From the NCBI GenBank assembly GCA_031310005.1, contig JAQJAX010000011.1, positions 185,812-249,811 of the forward strand: 64,000 nt of DNA, given 5' to 3'. Every line of letters begins with the position of its first letter. Within the stretch, counting starts at the first letter, position 1. A model generated the notes under the pieces. The model saw only the letters and a program-made list of their open reading frames with translations. It searched no databases and was not told the origin of the DNA. Below are positions 31,677-44,088 of this stretch, piece after piece. The translations under genes and the position numbers were made by a program. This DNA comes from Dactylellina haptotyla (taxonomy: Eukaryota > Ascomycota > Orbiliomycetes > Orbiliales > Orbiliaceae).

Positions 31677-32643
31677 CATTTGATTCAGTATGTTTTCTAC
31701 CTTTATTCATACCCATTTTTAATTCACGTAATTTACTTAAACCTTCATTTGTTAAATGACCTTTTGTTTTCATAATTTCCCCTGCTTTATAAAAATCTGC
31801 AAAATCTTGATATTTTGCACCTTGTAAAGGGTATTTATTAAACAATGGTATAACTTTGTTGTACAGATCTTCAAATTTTATAATTTGAAAATCAACTTTA
31901 TTTTCTCCAGATCTTGAATACACCTTACCACATCCCCAAAAGTTTACAAAACTATCTATAAGTGCCTTATCTATATAATGTTGGGTAATATTAAATCTTA
32001 ATTGAACCTGATAACCTAATTTACTATTTTTAACATTAGTAATTCTAATACCAAAAGATCCTTCTCCTTCTGTGAAACCAACCATTCAATTAGGTTCAAT
32101 ATTTAAATACAATAATTCCTCTTCCGAACGTTTTGGTAGTATAGTTGGAATAATATCAGGGAAAGCAATTTTTAAGTTTGAAGAAAGACCTAGATTCATT
32201 GAAGCTTTAAGAGATATAATTTTATGTAAACCAGAAAGAGTTAAATGTTCTTTTTTTTCAATTAAAGTAACTATTTGTGAAAATAATTCGTAATCTTCAC
32301 GTTTTTTAGTAATAAGAGGATATAATTTAAAATGCTCAATTATTACCTTAATACCTTGTAAAGATTGTACAACATAGTTATAAGATTCTTCTTGATGGTT
32401 ATAAATCTCACCTACGCCTAAAAATGATTTAATTTTTTTTAATAAATTTTAATATTTTTTGTGTAAACATATTTGAAAAACAGGTTGTATAACTCAACCT
32501 ATTTTTGTTGAATTACTTTTGGTAATTCTAACTGTAAAATTAGATTCAGCGTCACAAAAACCTGTTAAGAATCAAGGGTTTAGTATATTATGTGAAGCAT
32601 TTGTTGCTAGAGTAGAGTATGATCTTCTCGGTACATATAAATA
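31654..32643 (-). pseudogene. LAGLIDADG gene with one nonsense codon (nad2 intron)
   Basis: From about MFSNYLYVPRRSYSTLATNA the frame reads WFLTGFCDAESNFTVRI (motif 1) and WMVGFTEGEGSFGIRI (motif 2), with both acids present, and ends GRKHTESN plus six residues. One in-frame TAA near 32449 (KKY-stop-NLLKKIKSFLG) is the only break seen. The last 23 nt overlap nad2 exon 2 in another frame, so HEG and exon share sequence at the splice site. If the TAA is real the enzyme is lost; a sequencing error would restore it. Confidence 0.82.
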
Positions 32644-32922
32644 GTTAGAAAACATTATTGAGATGTTAATTTATTTATAAATTCATTAGAACAATCCTTA
32701 AATGTATTAATTAAATACATCAAAACCATCTGCTCGTTGCTCTTTTATAACACTATATTAATATGCTGTTAATTTAGATCCAAGGTTATCTATTTTTTTA
32801 TTATTTTTATCTTTATTACCTTACATGAGTTATTAATTCATCCGCTTATTTATTTATAAATAAACTTGGTATATAAAACTTTAAGAACTTCCTGGAATTT
32901 GATTATTATACCCTTTAACTAA
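31677..32922 (-). other. nad2 intron, group I, core before HEG
   Basis: The core starts directly at the exon (about 32690-32920) with the class signature ctgctcgttgctctttta, atttagatcc and cttggtatataaaa also seen in the cox3 tract. The endonuclease gene occupies the 3' part up to and past the splice site. The 3' splice site is preceded by G. Confidence 0.83.
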
Positions 32923-34155
32923 AGGTGAATTTAGTTGATCTTTTAAATTATAATATGAATGATAATATCAAAAATAATATCCCATACTAAGTAATATAAA
33001 AAAAAAATTAAGATTGCTTAATGAATATTGCATTAAGTAAAATAAAAATGCTTGAATAGATTCTATAGTATTAATAGTTAAAGCTAATAGTATAAAACCT
33101 ACATGACTAATAGTACTGTAGGCAAATAATCTTTTTATTCTAGTTTGTACTAATCCTACTACTGTTCCTATTATTAATGATAAGAATGAACTAATTAATA
33201 AGATATCAGTTCAAGTAAATACAGTTTTTGCTCCACTAGCAAAATGTACTAAATCTAGCATAAATATAAAAATTGAAATCTTAGCCATAATAGCAACAAA
33301 AGTAGTTACTAAAGTAGGTAAAGAATCATATACGTCAGGAGATCAGAAATGGAATGGAGCTGAAGAAACTTTAAATAGATATCCTATTGATAATATAATA
33401 AGTGACAGATCAAAAGATTGAATAGGATTAATTTCACTAGCTTTTATCCATGTTTCTTTAACCTGGTATTCAGGTAAATTTATTATAGATTCTTGGGTTT
33501 GCGCTATCATTGTATCAGTTAAATGATATAATGTGTAAATTCCATCAAAATAAGTTAAACCTGTATTAACGTATAGTAAAGCTGATCCTAATAATATAAA
33601 ACAAGATGATAGTCCACCAAGTAAAAAATAAGTTAGAGCTGCACCTGTAGCCAATTCAGAGTTTCTATAAATAGAGGATAAAATATATAATCCATAACTT
33701 TGTAATTCTAAACATAAAAACATTGTTATTAAATCACAACAAGACATTAAAGACATTGCTCCTATTAATATAAATAATATAATTGTAGGAAAATCAATTA
33801 TACCTGATAAATCAATTATAGCGTATCTCTCACTTTTATTCATATTATTTAATTTTTGTTTTAAAGGTTCTTTTAAATATTTAAGATGTCTATTAAAAAA
33901 TGAAATTAATTGTACAATTAAAAAACTTAAAAAAAGAATAAACGCCACAAAATTTTGTGTTATAGAAGTTACTAGGAATAATCCTCCGTATACACCAATT
34001 CCTGTTCCTATGCATGTAATATGTAAACTATTTAAAGCTAAAAAAATTGAATATAATAATATTAAGGAGGTTATCCTATTATAGGACAAAGATTTATCTT
34101 GTCTAGATGTTACAGCATTTATTAATAATAAAAAACAAGAAGATATTATAATCAT
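32923..34155 (-). CDS. nad2: NADH dehydrogenase subunit 2, exon 1
   Basis: 411 codons of the complex I antiporter-like subunit: [76 protein letters not shown] and [20 protein letters not shown]. The FHFWSPDVY Trp is TGA. Exon ends AATTCACCT. An in-frame stretch upstream of the ATG is open for several codons without another ATG, so 34155 is the best start. A truncated copy of the 5' end lies at 3296-3545. Confidence 0.95.
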
Positions 34156-34189
34156 AAAAAAAATATATAGATTTCAACCATTATTATTT

Positions 34190-35072
34190 CAATATATTTA
34201 AATTAATTTAAATTTTTTATATATAAACATTTTTTTTTTAATATAACATAATAAAATTGCTTAAGTCTATTTTACAATTTAAATTAAAATTTAAACCAAT
34301 TATGTAAAAGATTAAAATAAAAACATAATTTTCCATGTAAATGCTTTATATTATAGTATATAATTTATATTATACCAATTTCATTATTTATATTTAGGTA
34401 GGCCACCTGTTAAACAAGCGAATCATTCGCTTTAAATTTTTTATTAATTTTTTATCGATTTATCCGAAGGTCTCATTTACCATCTACGGCCGTTATATAG
34501 CACACAAATATTTTTTTTTATAATAATATTATATTTACTAATTTTTAAATTTTTAGTTACACGCTTGTGTTACTATGTAACTGCAACACAATTTCGCATA
34601 CTTTACGTGCAAAACGTTAAGGTAATAAAAAATTTAAATATTGTAAGTTGCTTTCCTTTAAAAATTTAATTTTTAAAGTCGCTCAAAGGCTAGCATAGTC
34701 TAATGTTACAATCATTAAATGTATTTATATTATAGATAATAATCTTAATTTACGTTTTATTACGTCAAAATTATAAATCAGAAGGTTGTAAATGGCTTTT
34801 TTAATTGCATTGAAATTTACTCCTTTTTCTAACTTAAGATACCTAAAATAAAAAATTATAATTTTAAAGCAATAAGGACTATTATAGTTACTCTTTCGTA
34901 ATATTACAGCTGTGTTCTAAAAACATTACGTTACATTATATTAATTATTATAATGGACTAATTTTTTTTTATAAAATTAAAATATTATACGTTTTAAATT
35001 ACCAAAATAAAATTTATTGTGTGCTAAATTTATCTATAAATATATTTTATGTTTTATAATGTTTAATTATGT
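34190..35072. other. AT-rich spacer between atp6 and nad2
   Basis: No gene found. GC-richer patches around 34400 and 34480 (tacggccgt) do not fold into a recognisable tRNA. Confidence 0.5.
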
Positions 35073-35508
35073 TTAATGTAAGTATAATCCATCTTTTATA
35101 TAAGAAGATGTTAATATAACAAAAACATAAGCTTGAATAAAGGCAATAGCTAATTCTAGCCCACATAAGGCAATAACGAAAGCTAAAGGCACAAGACCTA
35201 TAATAAAGTATATTATACCAGAAGCCATAATTTTATATATGAAACCTGATAAAATATTAAGAAGCATATGACCTGACATCACGTTAGCACCTAAACGTAA
35301 ACCTAAAGATACACATCTAGAAAGATAACTTATGAACTCGATTACAACCAGTAAAGGTAATAAACCTAAAGGACAACCTGCAGGAACAAATAAAGAAAAG
35401 AATTTAAGCCCATGTTTTTGGAAACCAAGTAAAGTTGCTCCTAGGACTATAGTAAAACTTAATGAAAATGTAAGAACAAAATGTGATGTACTTGCAAAAT
35501 TGTATGGT
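35073..35508 (-). CDS. atp6: ATP synthase subunit a, exon 2
   Basis: PYNFASTSHFVLTFSLSFTI, FVPAGCPLGLLPLLVVIEFI, SLGLRLGANVMSGHMLLNIL and LELAIAFIQAYVFVILTSSY are the conserved C-terminal helices of the proton-channel subunit, including the essential Arg of SLGLRLGAN. A G precedes the 5' end. With exon 1 the total is 777 nt, 258 residues, the expected size. Confidence 0.96.
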
Positions 35509-36817
35509 CTAATTGAAAAACCATATAGATTTATCAAATTGGACTATAATTTAACCCTATGTTTTATGAGAGTATTATACGGTTAGTCGCTGAGGATTAA
35601 AATAAAAATTTTTTATTTTGATTTCCTGCTGATTATTCATTGTTATATCTTTAAAAATTTTACGTTATTTGATGTTTTAAAAACATTATTAATCGTAAAT
35701 AAAGCCTTAGAAATTCCCAGCATATGGTAAAATTTTATTTATTGTTTAATTTCAATATTATATTATATAAATTATATTATATAAATTTTTATATTTATTT
35801 AGTTATTTAATTATTCTATTGCTATTCATATTATTTTTAATTTCTTCTATTTTTTTTATACCTTCTTCTGTTAAATGTTCTTTAGATTTTATTAATTCTG
35901 CTACTTTTACAAAATCTTTATAATCTTCTTTTTTTACACCTATCAAAGGATATTCGTTAAAAATAGGTATTATTTTTTCTATTATATCAGAATATACTGA
36001 AACCATAAAATTTATTTCATTTCTTGTTGAAGGTATATAAATTTTTCCACATTTTAAATAATCATTAAAAGATTCAAATAATATTTTATCTCTAATGTGT
36101 TGAGAAATTGAAAACCTTAAAGTTATATAAGGTTTATTTTTAGATTTTTGAATCAATACTTGAAAACTTCCTTCAGCTTCTGTAAAACCTCTTAATCAAT
36201 TTAAATCTTTTATTTTTATGTCTTTAAATTCAGATCTTTTTATTTGTTCTGTATTAGGAAATGATTCTTTGATCATATCTGATAAACCTAAATTTAATGA
36301 AGCTTTAAAATTTACTATTTTTTGTAAACCATTTAAAGTTAAATGTTCTTTATTTTTTATTAACTCTACAGCTTCTTTAAATAAAAGATAATCTGATCGT
36401 TTTTTAGTTATTAAAGGATATTTATCTAAATGATTTATTATAACATAAATATTTTTTAAAGAACTAACTCTATATTGCGTTGAATTTTCTCCATGTTTAT
36501 ATAATTTACCTACTCCTAAAGTTCTTTGTATAGCTTCTAATAAAATTTTATCTCTATTATGTAAATTAATACTAAAAACAGGTTTAACCTGTCATCCTTT
36601 AAGTATTCTACTATCTTTATACAGAGATACACTAAAACAGCCTTCTCCATCAATAAACCCAGTTATATAATAAGGATGAAGATAAAAAGAATTTTTACTA
36701 TTAGAACTATATTTTGTAACAGATAAAGATCCAGAAACATGTGAAGAATAATATTTAACTGAATATTTATAAAATTTGAAATTAAATAATTTAATAAATA
36801 AAGAATGGCACCTTGTT
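35509..36817 (-). other. atp6 intron, group I with fused HEG
   Basis: The core is at the 3' side: ggactata at about 35542 and tagtcgctgaggat at about 35585 form P7. The intact HEG is fused to exon 1. Intron position: inside the V codon of GMV|PY. Confidence 0.88.
35803..36817 (-). CDS. LAGLIDADG homing endonuclease fused to atp6 exon 1
   Basis: The frame continues from atp6 exon 1 for about 338 codons. Motif 1 YYITGFIDGEGCFSVS and motif 2 WLRGFTEAEGSFQVLI both keep the catalytic acid. The usual HLTLNGLQKIVNFKASLN and HLTEEGIKKIEEIKNNMN helices follow. No stops apart from UGA=Trp. It is probably an active homing enzyme of the atp6 intron. Confidence 0.9.
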
Positions 36818-37158
36818 ACCATTCCAAGAAGATTATTAATTAAAATAAACATAAATAATGTATAAATAAATGGGAAATAAATTTGCCCATTTGCACCACT
36901 AATTTGATTTATAACTAAATTTTTAACGGTAATAGTTATAGATTCTTGATTTAATGATCATTTATTCATCAGTAGCTTTTCATTATTTTCTGTTAATAAA
37001 GTAAACATAAAATTTAGTATTAAACTAATAATTAAGTATAATCCTATATTACTCAAAGATAAATGTAAATTATTTAATATTGAGAAGTCTACCCCTATTA
37101 TATTTCTAATTTCAAATTGATCTAAAGGATTTGAAGCAGCTATTATTGTATTATACAT
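36818..37158 (-). CDS. atp6: ATP synthase subunit a, exon 1
   Basis: MYNTIIAASNPLDQFEIRNI begins the protein, with the propeptide-like PLDQFEI start typical of fungal atp6. NGQIYFPFIYTLFMFILINN and LLGMV close the exon at GGAATGGT. The first W after LLMNK is TGA. No atp8 was found upstream, where many fungi have it. Confidence 0.95.
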
Positions 37159-37185
37159 ATTATTTTTTTTTTTTTTTATATAGTT

Positions 37186-37310
37186 TTAATTTACTCTTAA
37201 TTTATTTAGAGGTATAAAACAATTTGTTTTTTCTTTTTTGAACAATAAATATGCATCGGATTTTTTTTTTTGACGCCAATTAATATAACATTCTAAACAA
37301 ATATGAAGCT
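37186..37310. repeat. Diverged direct repeat, copy 1
   Basis: About 125 bp beginning ttttaatttactcttaattt is repeated at 37722-37855 with scattered differences. It lies just upstream of the atp6 start, so it may include leader sequence. Confidence 0.75.
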
Positions 37311-37721
37311 AGAATAATGTGTAATACACGATATATAATTTTTGTTATATATATTTCACCAGTATTTGAAGTTATTAAGTTATAATAATCAAAAGAGTAA
37401 GAACTACAACAAAAGGTAGAATAAAAAATAATTAAATTAATAAAAAAAATTCCTAACTTTATTAACAAAAATTACATTATATCTTAAAGAGCGTGAATAA
37501 TAAATTTTGATAAGTTAATGGTAAAAATAAAAGGCGTTTTTCCTCATAAGCTGAACACATTAAATAATTTATTTAATAATTATTCCATAAATATAATTTT
37601 ATTTAAATTATATATAATATTAAAAAAACTCATATCTATTAAAAGCATAATTATATCAACTTGTTTTATTATACCAATATTAAACTACTTCATTAAATAA
37701 AATAAATATTTTATTATATAT

Positions 37722-37855
37722 AAAATTTTAATTTACTCTTAATTTATTCAAAGATATATAGCAATTTGTATTTTCATTTTTAGACAATAAATTATGTATC
37801 AATTTTTTTTACGTTAATTAATATAACATTATAGACAAAAATGAAGCTAAGTAAC
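37722..37855. repeat. Diverged direct repeat, copy 2
   Basis: Matches 37186-37310 (shared parts include aatttactcttaatttatt and taattaatataacatt). The 400 bp between the copies is AT-rich and without a convincing gene; a short hydrophobic frame at 37280-37468 on the minus strand is unrecognised. Confidence 0.75.
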
Positions 37856-38037
37856 TATCCGAAAATTAAATATTTCCAAATTTTTAAGAAAAATAATAAA
37901 TAAAAATAAAAAAAAATTAATTACTAATATTATCTAATATACATTATTAATAATTTTAATTTTTTTATTTTTATAATTTATGTTATAAAAATAAAATTTA
38001 AATTTTATAAAATTTATCTTTTATTCATATAATTTAT

Positions 38038-39816
38038 TCAATATTTTTCTTGTGTACGAATATTATTTATTATACTAGTTTTTAGTTCCTCATATTCTGA
38101 TAAATTTATTTCTCCATTTTTATATTTATCCTCTAATTTGTATAAAGCACGAAAATGTCTAACCATTTCTCTTTTATACGTATGTAATTTTCCATTGTAT
38201 TTATCATTATCAACATAAGCTCCAGACTCTAGAACCATTAATTTATTTCAATTTTTAATACTATCACCAAAAACAAGTTTAGCCATTTTTATAATTTTAT
38301 CCTTATCTGGATCTTTTATAGTTTCAAATATAGAATTTTCTTCGAATACCCTATTTAATTTAATTGCCTCATAATTTTCCCTTTCTTGACCAGTGTATGC
38401 CGGGATTCTTTCTATATTTTTTTTAAGAACCATTTCTTTAGGTACATTTTTATGTGTATTAGATGAGTCAATAACAGGAAAAGGAGGCTGTTCTTTACTA
38501 TATTGAATAGCAGATCATACTCCATTATCACTATTTGTTGGTAAAAATACATAACCTCCCTTAAAAATTTTTTTTTGATTATTTTCTAGGGTTTTATCAG
38601 GATATCTACCTTCTTTAAAATAATGTCAATTACCATCCCTATTATTAGGATCTAAAAGTGGACCAGAGAATTCAGGTTTTTCATTTACATAAGTACTAGC
38701 AAATACATCTTTAGTATCAGAGCCTTTAGGAAAATAAGCATAACCACCAGGAAAATAATCTTTTAATTTTAATTTTTTATTAAAATAATATCCTTTTTTA
38801 AAATATTTCCAACTACCTTCTTGATTAGACTCTACAATATTAGTTTGTTGAGAGTCAAATAATACGTCTGAAGATCTAGAAGCATCTCTTTGGGTATTAG
38901 AATTTACTTCCTGATGAGAGTTTTGTTTATTTGTACCTAAATTATTTTGAGATGAAGATGATATAGTATTTTCACTTTTATCTAATTCGTCGTCTGTATC
39001 GAATATTACATAACGTAATGATCGTTTAGATCTCGGTCTATTACGAGGTTCATAATTTTCTTCATTGGAAGATTCCTCCCCAGAATTTCCCATATAATTA
39101 ATAAATAATTTGGAATTTTTATTTAATTCTTTATTTCCATCAATACCTGTTAAACTTAATTTTTGATTAAAAATATAATTAATTATTTTTAATAAATTAA
39201 AAATAATATATTCTATCATATTATAAATATTAGGAAATAAAAGATATAATGATAAATTAAATGGCTTAGACTCAATTATATGAATTATTTTGTAAATAAA
39301 ATCATTAGAATAGGAAAAATATATTAATAAATAATTAAAATATGTGATTAATAAAGGAATAATTAAATTTTGTAAATAAAAAAAAATAATAACACTTAAA
39401 ATTATTTTAAATATTATATATAAATATTTTAATAATATATCTTTAAAATTATTATTTAATAGTTTTTTAGTATTTTTATATGAATTTTTATTACTTAATG
39501 TACTATACTTATAGCTTAGATTTGTTTTATATAAAAAATATCTGTTATTTAATATATTAGATGGTTTTATTAATGTATGATATGACTTTTTATTTGAAAT
39601 TAAAGAAGGTTTAGTTATATATTTTAATCAGTTGCTTGAAACTGGGTATATTCCTTTATTAATTCCATTTTTTATATCATCTAAGGTTAAGTGTTTATTT
39701 GCTTTCATCAATTCGGCCCTTTTACAAAAAGACTTTAAATATTCGCTTTTAGTTCCTAAATTAAGATAATTATTTAAAAACGGAATAATCTTATATAAAT
39801 CAGCAAATCTTGACAT
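38038..39816 (-). CDS. Unknown chimeric membrane ORF (592 aa)
   Basis: I do not recognise the main body. With UGA as Trp the frame is open for 592 codons. Residues 1-58 are the C-terminal piece of a LAGLIDADG enzyme (KANKHLTLDDIKNGINKG). Then come a polar stretch with PSLISNKKSYHTL, two or three hydrophobic segments (about residues 115-200, for example IIFKIILSVIIFFYL), an acidic/Arg-rich part (NEENYEPRNRPRSKRSLRY), a Ser/Asn-rich linker, and two tandem repeats at about 333-455 (SWKYFKKGYYFNKKLKLKDY and NWHYFKEGRYPDKTL, each followed by a GGYxxxP block). It ends with a charged region. The frame is also open upstream into a GIY-YIG fragment, so the true start is uncertain. Confidence 0.6.
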
Positions 39817-39849
39817 AAAATTAAGATTTAATATATTACTTTTGACTTT

Positions 39850-40063
39850 ACTAATAATAATATTATAGTAATAACTAAGTTTTATACCTAAATTTATACT
39901 ACTACCTACATACTTACTATTATCAAGATTATTTATTCATAAATAAATAGCTGATTTATTTTTATTCTCTTTTATAATATCCACTTTTTGAATGCCAGCC
40001 TTAGCATAAATTTTAATAGGGTTTATAATACTTGAACTAATACTATAAGAATAGTAGGAAGTA
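39850..40063 (-). pseudogene. GIY-YIG endonuclease fragment
   Basis: Minus strand, in frame with the following unknown ORF: AIYLWINNLDNSKYVGSSIN is the GIY-YIG opening motif, preceded by AGIQKVDIIKENKNKS. It resembles the GIY-YIG part of the hybrid enzyme at 50373-51240 (VIYRWINNLNGDSYIGSG). Only the first strand-helix part remains, and no catalytic Arg/Glu region is seen. It lies directly after the rps3 stop. Confidence 0.7.
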
Positions 40064-40069
40064 CAAGTT

Positions 40070-42829
40070 TTAACTTTTTGTTTTCCTCGCAAATGTATGA
40101 TAACCTTTTTTATTAGACAATAAAGAAGGATTAATATTAGAACTTATTTCTGTCTTTATTGCTACTTTACCTTTAATCATTATATTTTTTAATTCTTTAA
40201 TTCTATTAAGACCTTCTAATCTTAAGTGTTTTTTTGTTTTAACTATTTCTGCTGCTTTGCAAAAATCTACAAAATCTAATGCTTTTATTCCAATTACATC
40301 GTGCATTTGTGGTTTGGAAATAGTACTATAACCATAATAGCTAGTTCAAGCCTTTACTCCAAATGACCCTGTTTTTGCAACACCACTTACAAAACTGTAA
40401 TCTAAATTTGGACGTCAGTCACCTCTTATATTGGCAACCGAGATAAATTTATGTGAAGCATCAATATTTTTTAAACTTCCTTTGTAAGTCATTTTTTTTA
40501 TAGCACGAGAAGCAACATTACGTCTAGTTAATCTCCCAGCAGCTATTAATCTAATTCCAGAAATAAATTTATATTTAATTCGACTTAATAGTTCCAAGTA
40601 TTGATAATAATTTTTTGATTTTAAAGAAGATAATTCACGTAATGTATTTACACCCATAATATTAAATATATTCAACTTATCTAATTTATATCTACTATAA
40701 AGTACTAATTTAGCTTTAGTAAATATTTTTCTTTTAACTTTAAGAAGATTTTTCTTTTTAGTTACTAATTTTCTAGCTATATATTCTGCAAGCATATTAC
40801 TATTTAAATATATATATTTAAGTCGAATTAGATTAATTTCTAATTTTTTTTTAGAATACCTATTTAAATAATTAAGTAATCAAATTTTCAATTTATTAAT
40901 TCTAGAATCAAACTTATGTTTTTTAACAAAATATTTTGTTAAAAAAAGAAAAAATTCAAAATTTTTTTTTTTTATATAACCCATTATTATTTGGGTATTA
41001 GGATATAATCTATCTCTTCCTATTTGAGTAGATATTCCTAATTTTTCTAAATATATTTTTTTTAAATTATATTTAACTAAATAATTAAAACTTATAAGCA
41101 GAGAAACTTTACTTATTTGTGTATTAATATATGAAAAAAATTTAGTTACAGAAATTATTATAGGATCATTTAAAGCCTCTTTAATTTCTTCAGTTTTATA
41201 TGTTAATATTTCATTTATATTATTAATTAATTCAAAACACATATTATGTTTATTAATAAATTCAATATATTCTTTTATTTCTTTAATTTTTTCATTATTT
41301 CATTCTGTAATAGATTTTATCCATTTTTCTTTATAAATTATTTTTTTAATTAAATCTTTATTATTAATAAATTCAATAAATTCTTTTGTTTCATTAATTA
41401 TTTCATTATCTCTTTTTATAATTGGTTCAAATTTTTTTTCTATTCTTTTAATTATTCTTTTAATTTTACTTTTATTTTTTTTTATATTATTAAAATTTTT
41501 TTTTATTATAGTAAGAATATTATTAATTTTTTTTTCATTTCTTTCAATTAAATTTAAATCATCTTTTATTTTATTAATTATTTTAGTCATTTTTTCTTCT
41601 TTTTTTAATTCAAAAGAATTTTTATTTTTTGTTAATCAATTTATTATTCTTATTATCATAATACTAAATATTACCCGATTATTTATATAGAATTTAGGAT
41701 AATTCTTTATTATAACATTAACTCATTTACTTATGATTAATTTTAATTTTAATTTATCTATATCTAATCGTTTTAATTTTAACTTATATCTTAACATAAT
41801 AACTTTTATAATTATAGATATTGAATTTATTATATCATTATAATATAATAAACTTTTTTTGAATCAATCTACTTTTAAAGTATCAAAATTTGTTTTAAAA
41901 AATTGTAATTTATCTTTTTCTAAAATACCATCTAGTCAATAATTATTAATTTTAATTTTAAATAATAAATATTGAACTTCTCTCACATGATCCATTATTG
42001 ATTTAGAAGTATTCTTATCTATATGTTTAAGTAAATAATCCATATTAAAATATATTAATTTTTTTTTTTTATATTTTCTTTTAAAATAATTACTTACATT
42101 ATTTCCTTGCTCAGCAAAAAAATATAATGTTATTAAAATTTTAGAACTAGTATGTTTTAGGGTAGGAGAACTGATATAGATCTTACTTGTAATTAGACGT
42201 TTTTTAAGTTTATACATTTTTTTCTGAACAAACCCTGGAATAGCATAAAAATAGATTTTAATTCATTTTGTTAAAATTAAATGTAAATTTTTAACATCTC
42301 TCAATTCAAGCTTATCATAAGAATAAACAGATTGTGATCATTCTGTTACAGCAGCTGATTGATGTTTTGGTAATAATGATTTTTCATCTACTATACGATT
42401 ATTAGAAGGAATATAATTATTTTTATTAGAATAAATTTCAAAAATTTTACTGTTAGAATTAGCTTTTGTAGAATAAGATTTTTTATCTATTTTTTGTAAA
42501 AAAGATATTTTTTTAGTTTCAGTTATTTTAAATAAATTTAAGTTATTAGCATTTAATTCTAGATCTCTAACTCTAGTAAAATTAGATTTTTTATATTCAA
42601 TTTTTTTTAAGTTTAAATCAGTTAAATAAGCTTTATTAGGTTTATATAAATCATTAAAATTACATAAAGTTAATTTATTATCGTTATAATCTAAATTTTT
42701 ATTTTTTAAATAATAATTTGAAAAAAAATTTTTGTTTGAATTTTCAATATTGAAATTGCTAAAAGATAAGGTTGCAGCTTCAAATTGTTTATTATTTAAA
42801 CTTTTAACAAAGGAATTACTTATAATCAT
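40070..42829 (-). CDS. rps3: Ribosomal protein S3, fused to a LAGLIDADG C-terminal fragment
   Basis: 919 residues with UGA as Trp; far longer than most fungal mitochondrial S3. The Lys/Asn/Ile-rich N-terminal and middle parts are variable, as usual for this protein. The C-terminal S3 domain is clear from about residue 679: LVLYSRYKLDKLNIFNIMG, SGIRLIAAGRLTRRNVASRA, KGSLKNID and GSFGVKAW. After about residue 840 the frame continues into a HEG tail (DFVDFCKAAEIVKTKKHLRL and EGLNRIKELKNIM) and ends NPSLLSNKKGYHTFARKTKS. HEG insertion into the rps3 3' end is known in other fungi; here the HEG remnant extends the protein. Confidence 0.9.
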
Positions 42830-42950
42830 TCCTTAATTAAAAATTGCTTTAGCTATTCTTTATTAAGAATATTTTTTATTACTAAAGACTTAGTCAAGTT
42901 AAACTTGAAATATCTCGAAATTTTAAATTTAAATATATTAAATTTTAAAT

Positions 42951-43022
42951 ACATGTTGTATGGACTTGAACCTACACCTATATTAACAAAATTTAATATA
43001 CTCTTCATTAAGTTAAACATGT
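42951..43022 (-). tRNA. tRNA-like sequence, copy B (anticodon possibly UUU)
   Basis: 72 nt nearly identical to 14239-14309. Acceptor acatgtt/aacatgt; anticodon hairpin attaa/ttaat with a six-base loop attttg, where a standard loop has seven; T-arm gtagg/cc-tac with one bulged A. Aligned with trnR(acg) the anticodon falls on UUU (Lys). It lies about 120 bp upstream of rps3. It may be a real but odd tRNA or a degenerate copy. Confidence 0.5.
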
Positions 43023-44088
43023 TAAAAATATAAATTCTGATTTAAATAAGCTGATTTTTGTTTTAATTTGAAGCTAACTAAAAAAAGCTAACCATAGGCT
43101 TATTATCTATTACACTATCATATTTATTGATATAATTTATTAACTATTTACAATATATGATAAATAATTTTATTTAAATACCAAGATTCTTATCCTAAAT
43201 AACTCTCCGAATATAAAAAATTATATCAAAAAGTATTTTACGGAAAATTAGCATCAGACTTTCCAATATATATAGCATAATAAATTTATATATAGCCAAA
43301 ATATAAATCCAGAAAAATATATTTAAAATATCTATTCTTATAAATAATATGTGCTTACATAATTTTTTATTCCATTAAATTATTAACCTTTTTACAATAC
43401 TTTAAAGTAAACTTTTAAGTTAAATTTTTTAATATAATTGTGATTTTTATTTTTGCTAAACATTCAAATTAATATTTATTCAACTATTTCACCTACCCTG
43501 CCTGCTATTAGGTACTTAAAAATATAATTTTTTATAAAAAACTTAATTATTAAAACGGCGCTCATACTCAGCGCGCCGTTACACGCGCACTGGATTTTTG
43601 ATAAAAATATAAAATATGATTTTTTTTTTTATTAATGTTTTATATAATGTATTAATAGTTAAATTTTATTTTATTACATTCTTATTCATTATAATATAAT
43701 TCACTTATAATATTATAATTTTAAATTTTGTATTACTCAATCCATAAATTATAGTAAAGTATTTAAAAAAGATTATTTTATAAATTATTATTAAATTTTA
43801 AGATTGTTTTATAATTAATTTATATGAAAGTTTGCTAATAATGAATATTATTATACAATATATTTAAATTTTTTATATATTTAAATAATTGAAATAATAA
43901 TATTTAATTATATTAAAGTATATATAATAACCTATAATAATTTATTCTAGCTAATAAGGCAAGAATATATTAAAATAAATTAAATATTAAAAACATATTA
44001 AATTAAGTGTAATCGGCCACCCTTAGTTAACACTTAGCCACAACCTGCTTTATAATTTGTCGATTTTTTATTGTTATATAATAATTTA
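43023..44088. other. Spacer with a GC-rich hairpin
   Basis: Mostly AT. A GC-rich inverted repeat aacggcg...cgccgtt at 43554-43580 stands out. No gene recognised. Confidence 0.55.

Noticed and set aside
37280-37468. Candidate atp8 upstream of atp6
   Set aside because: The frame lacks the MPQL start and the rest of the atp8 pattern; it partly overlaps a noncoding direct repeat.
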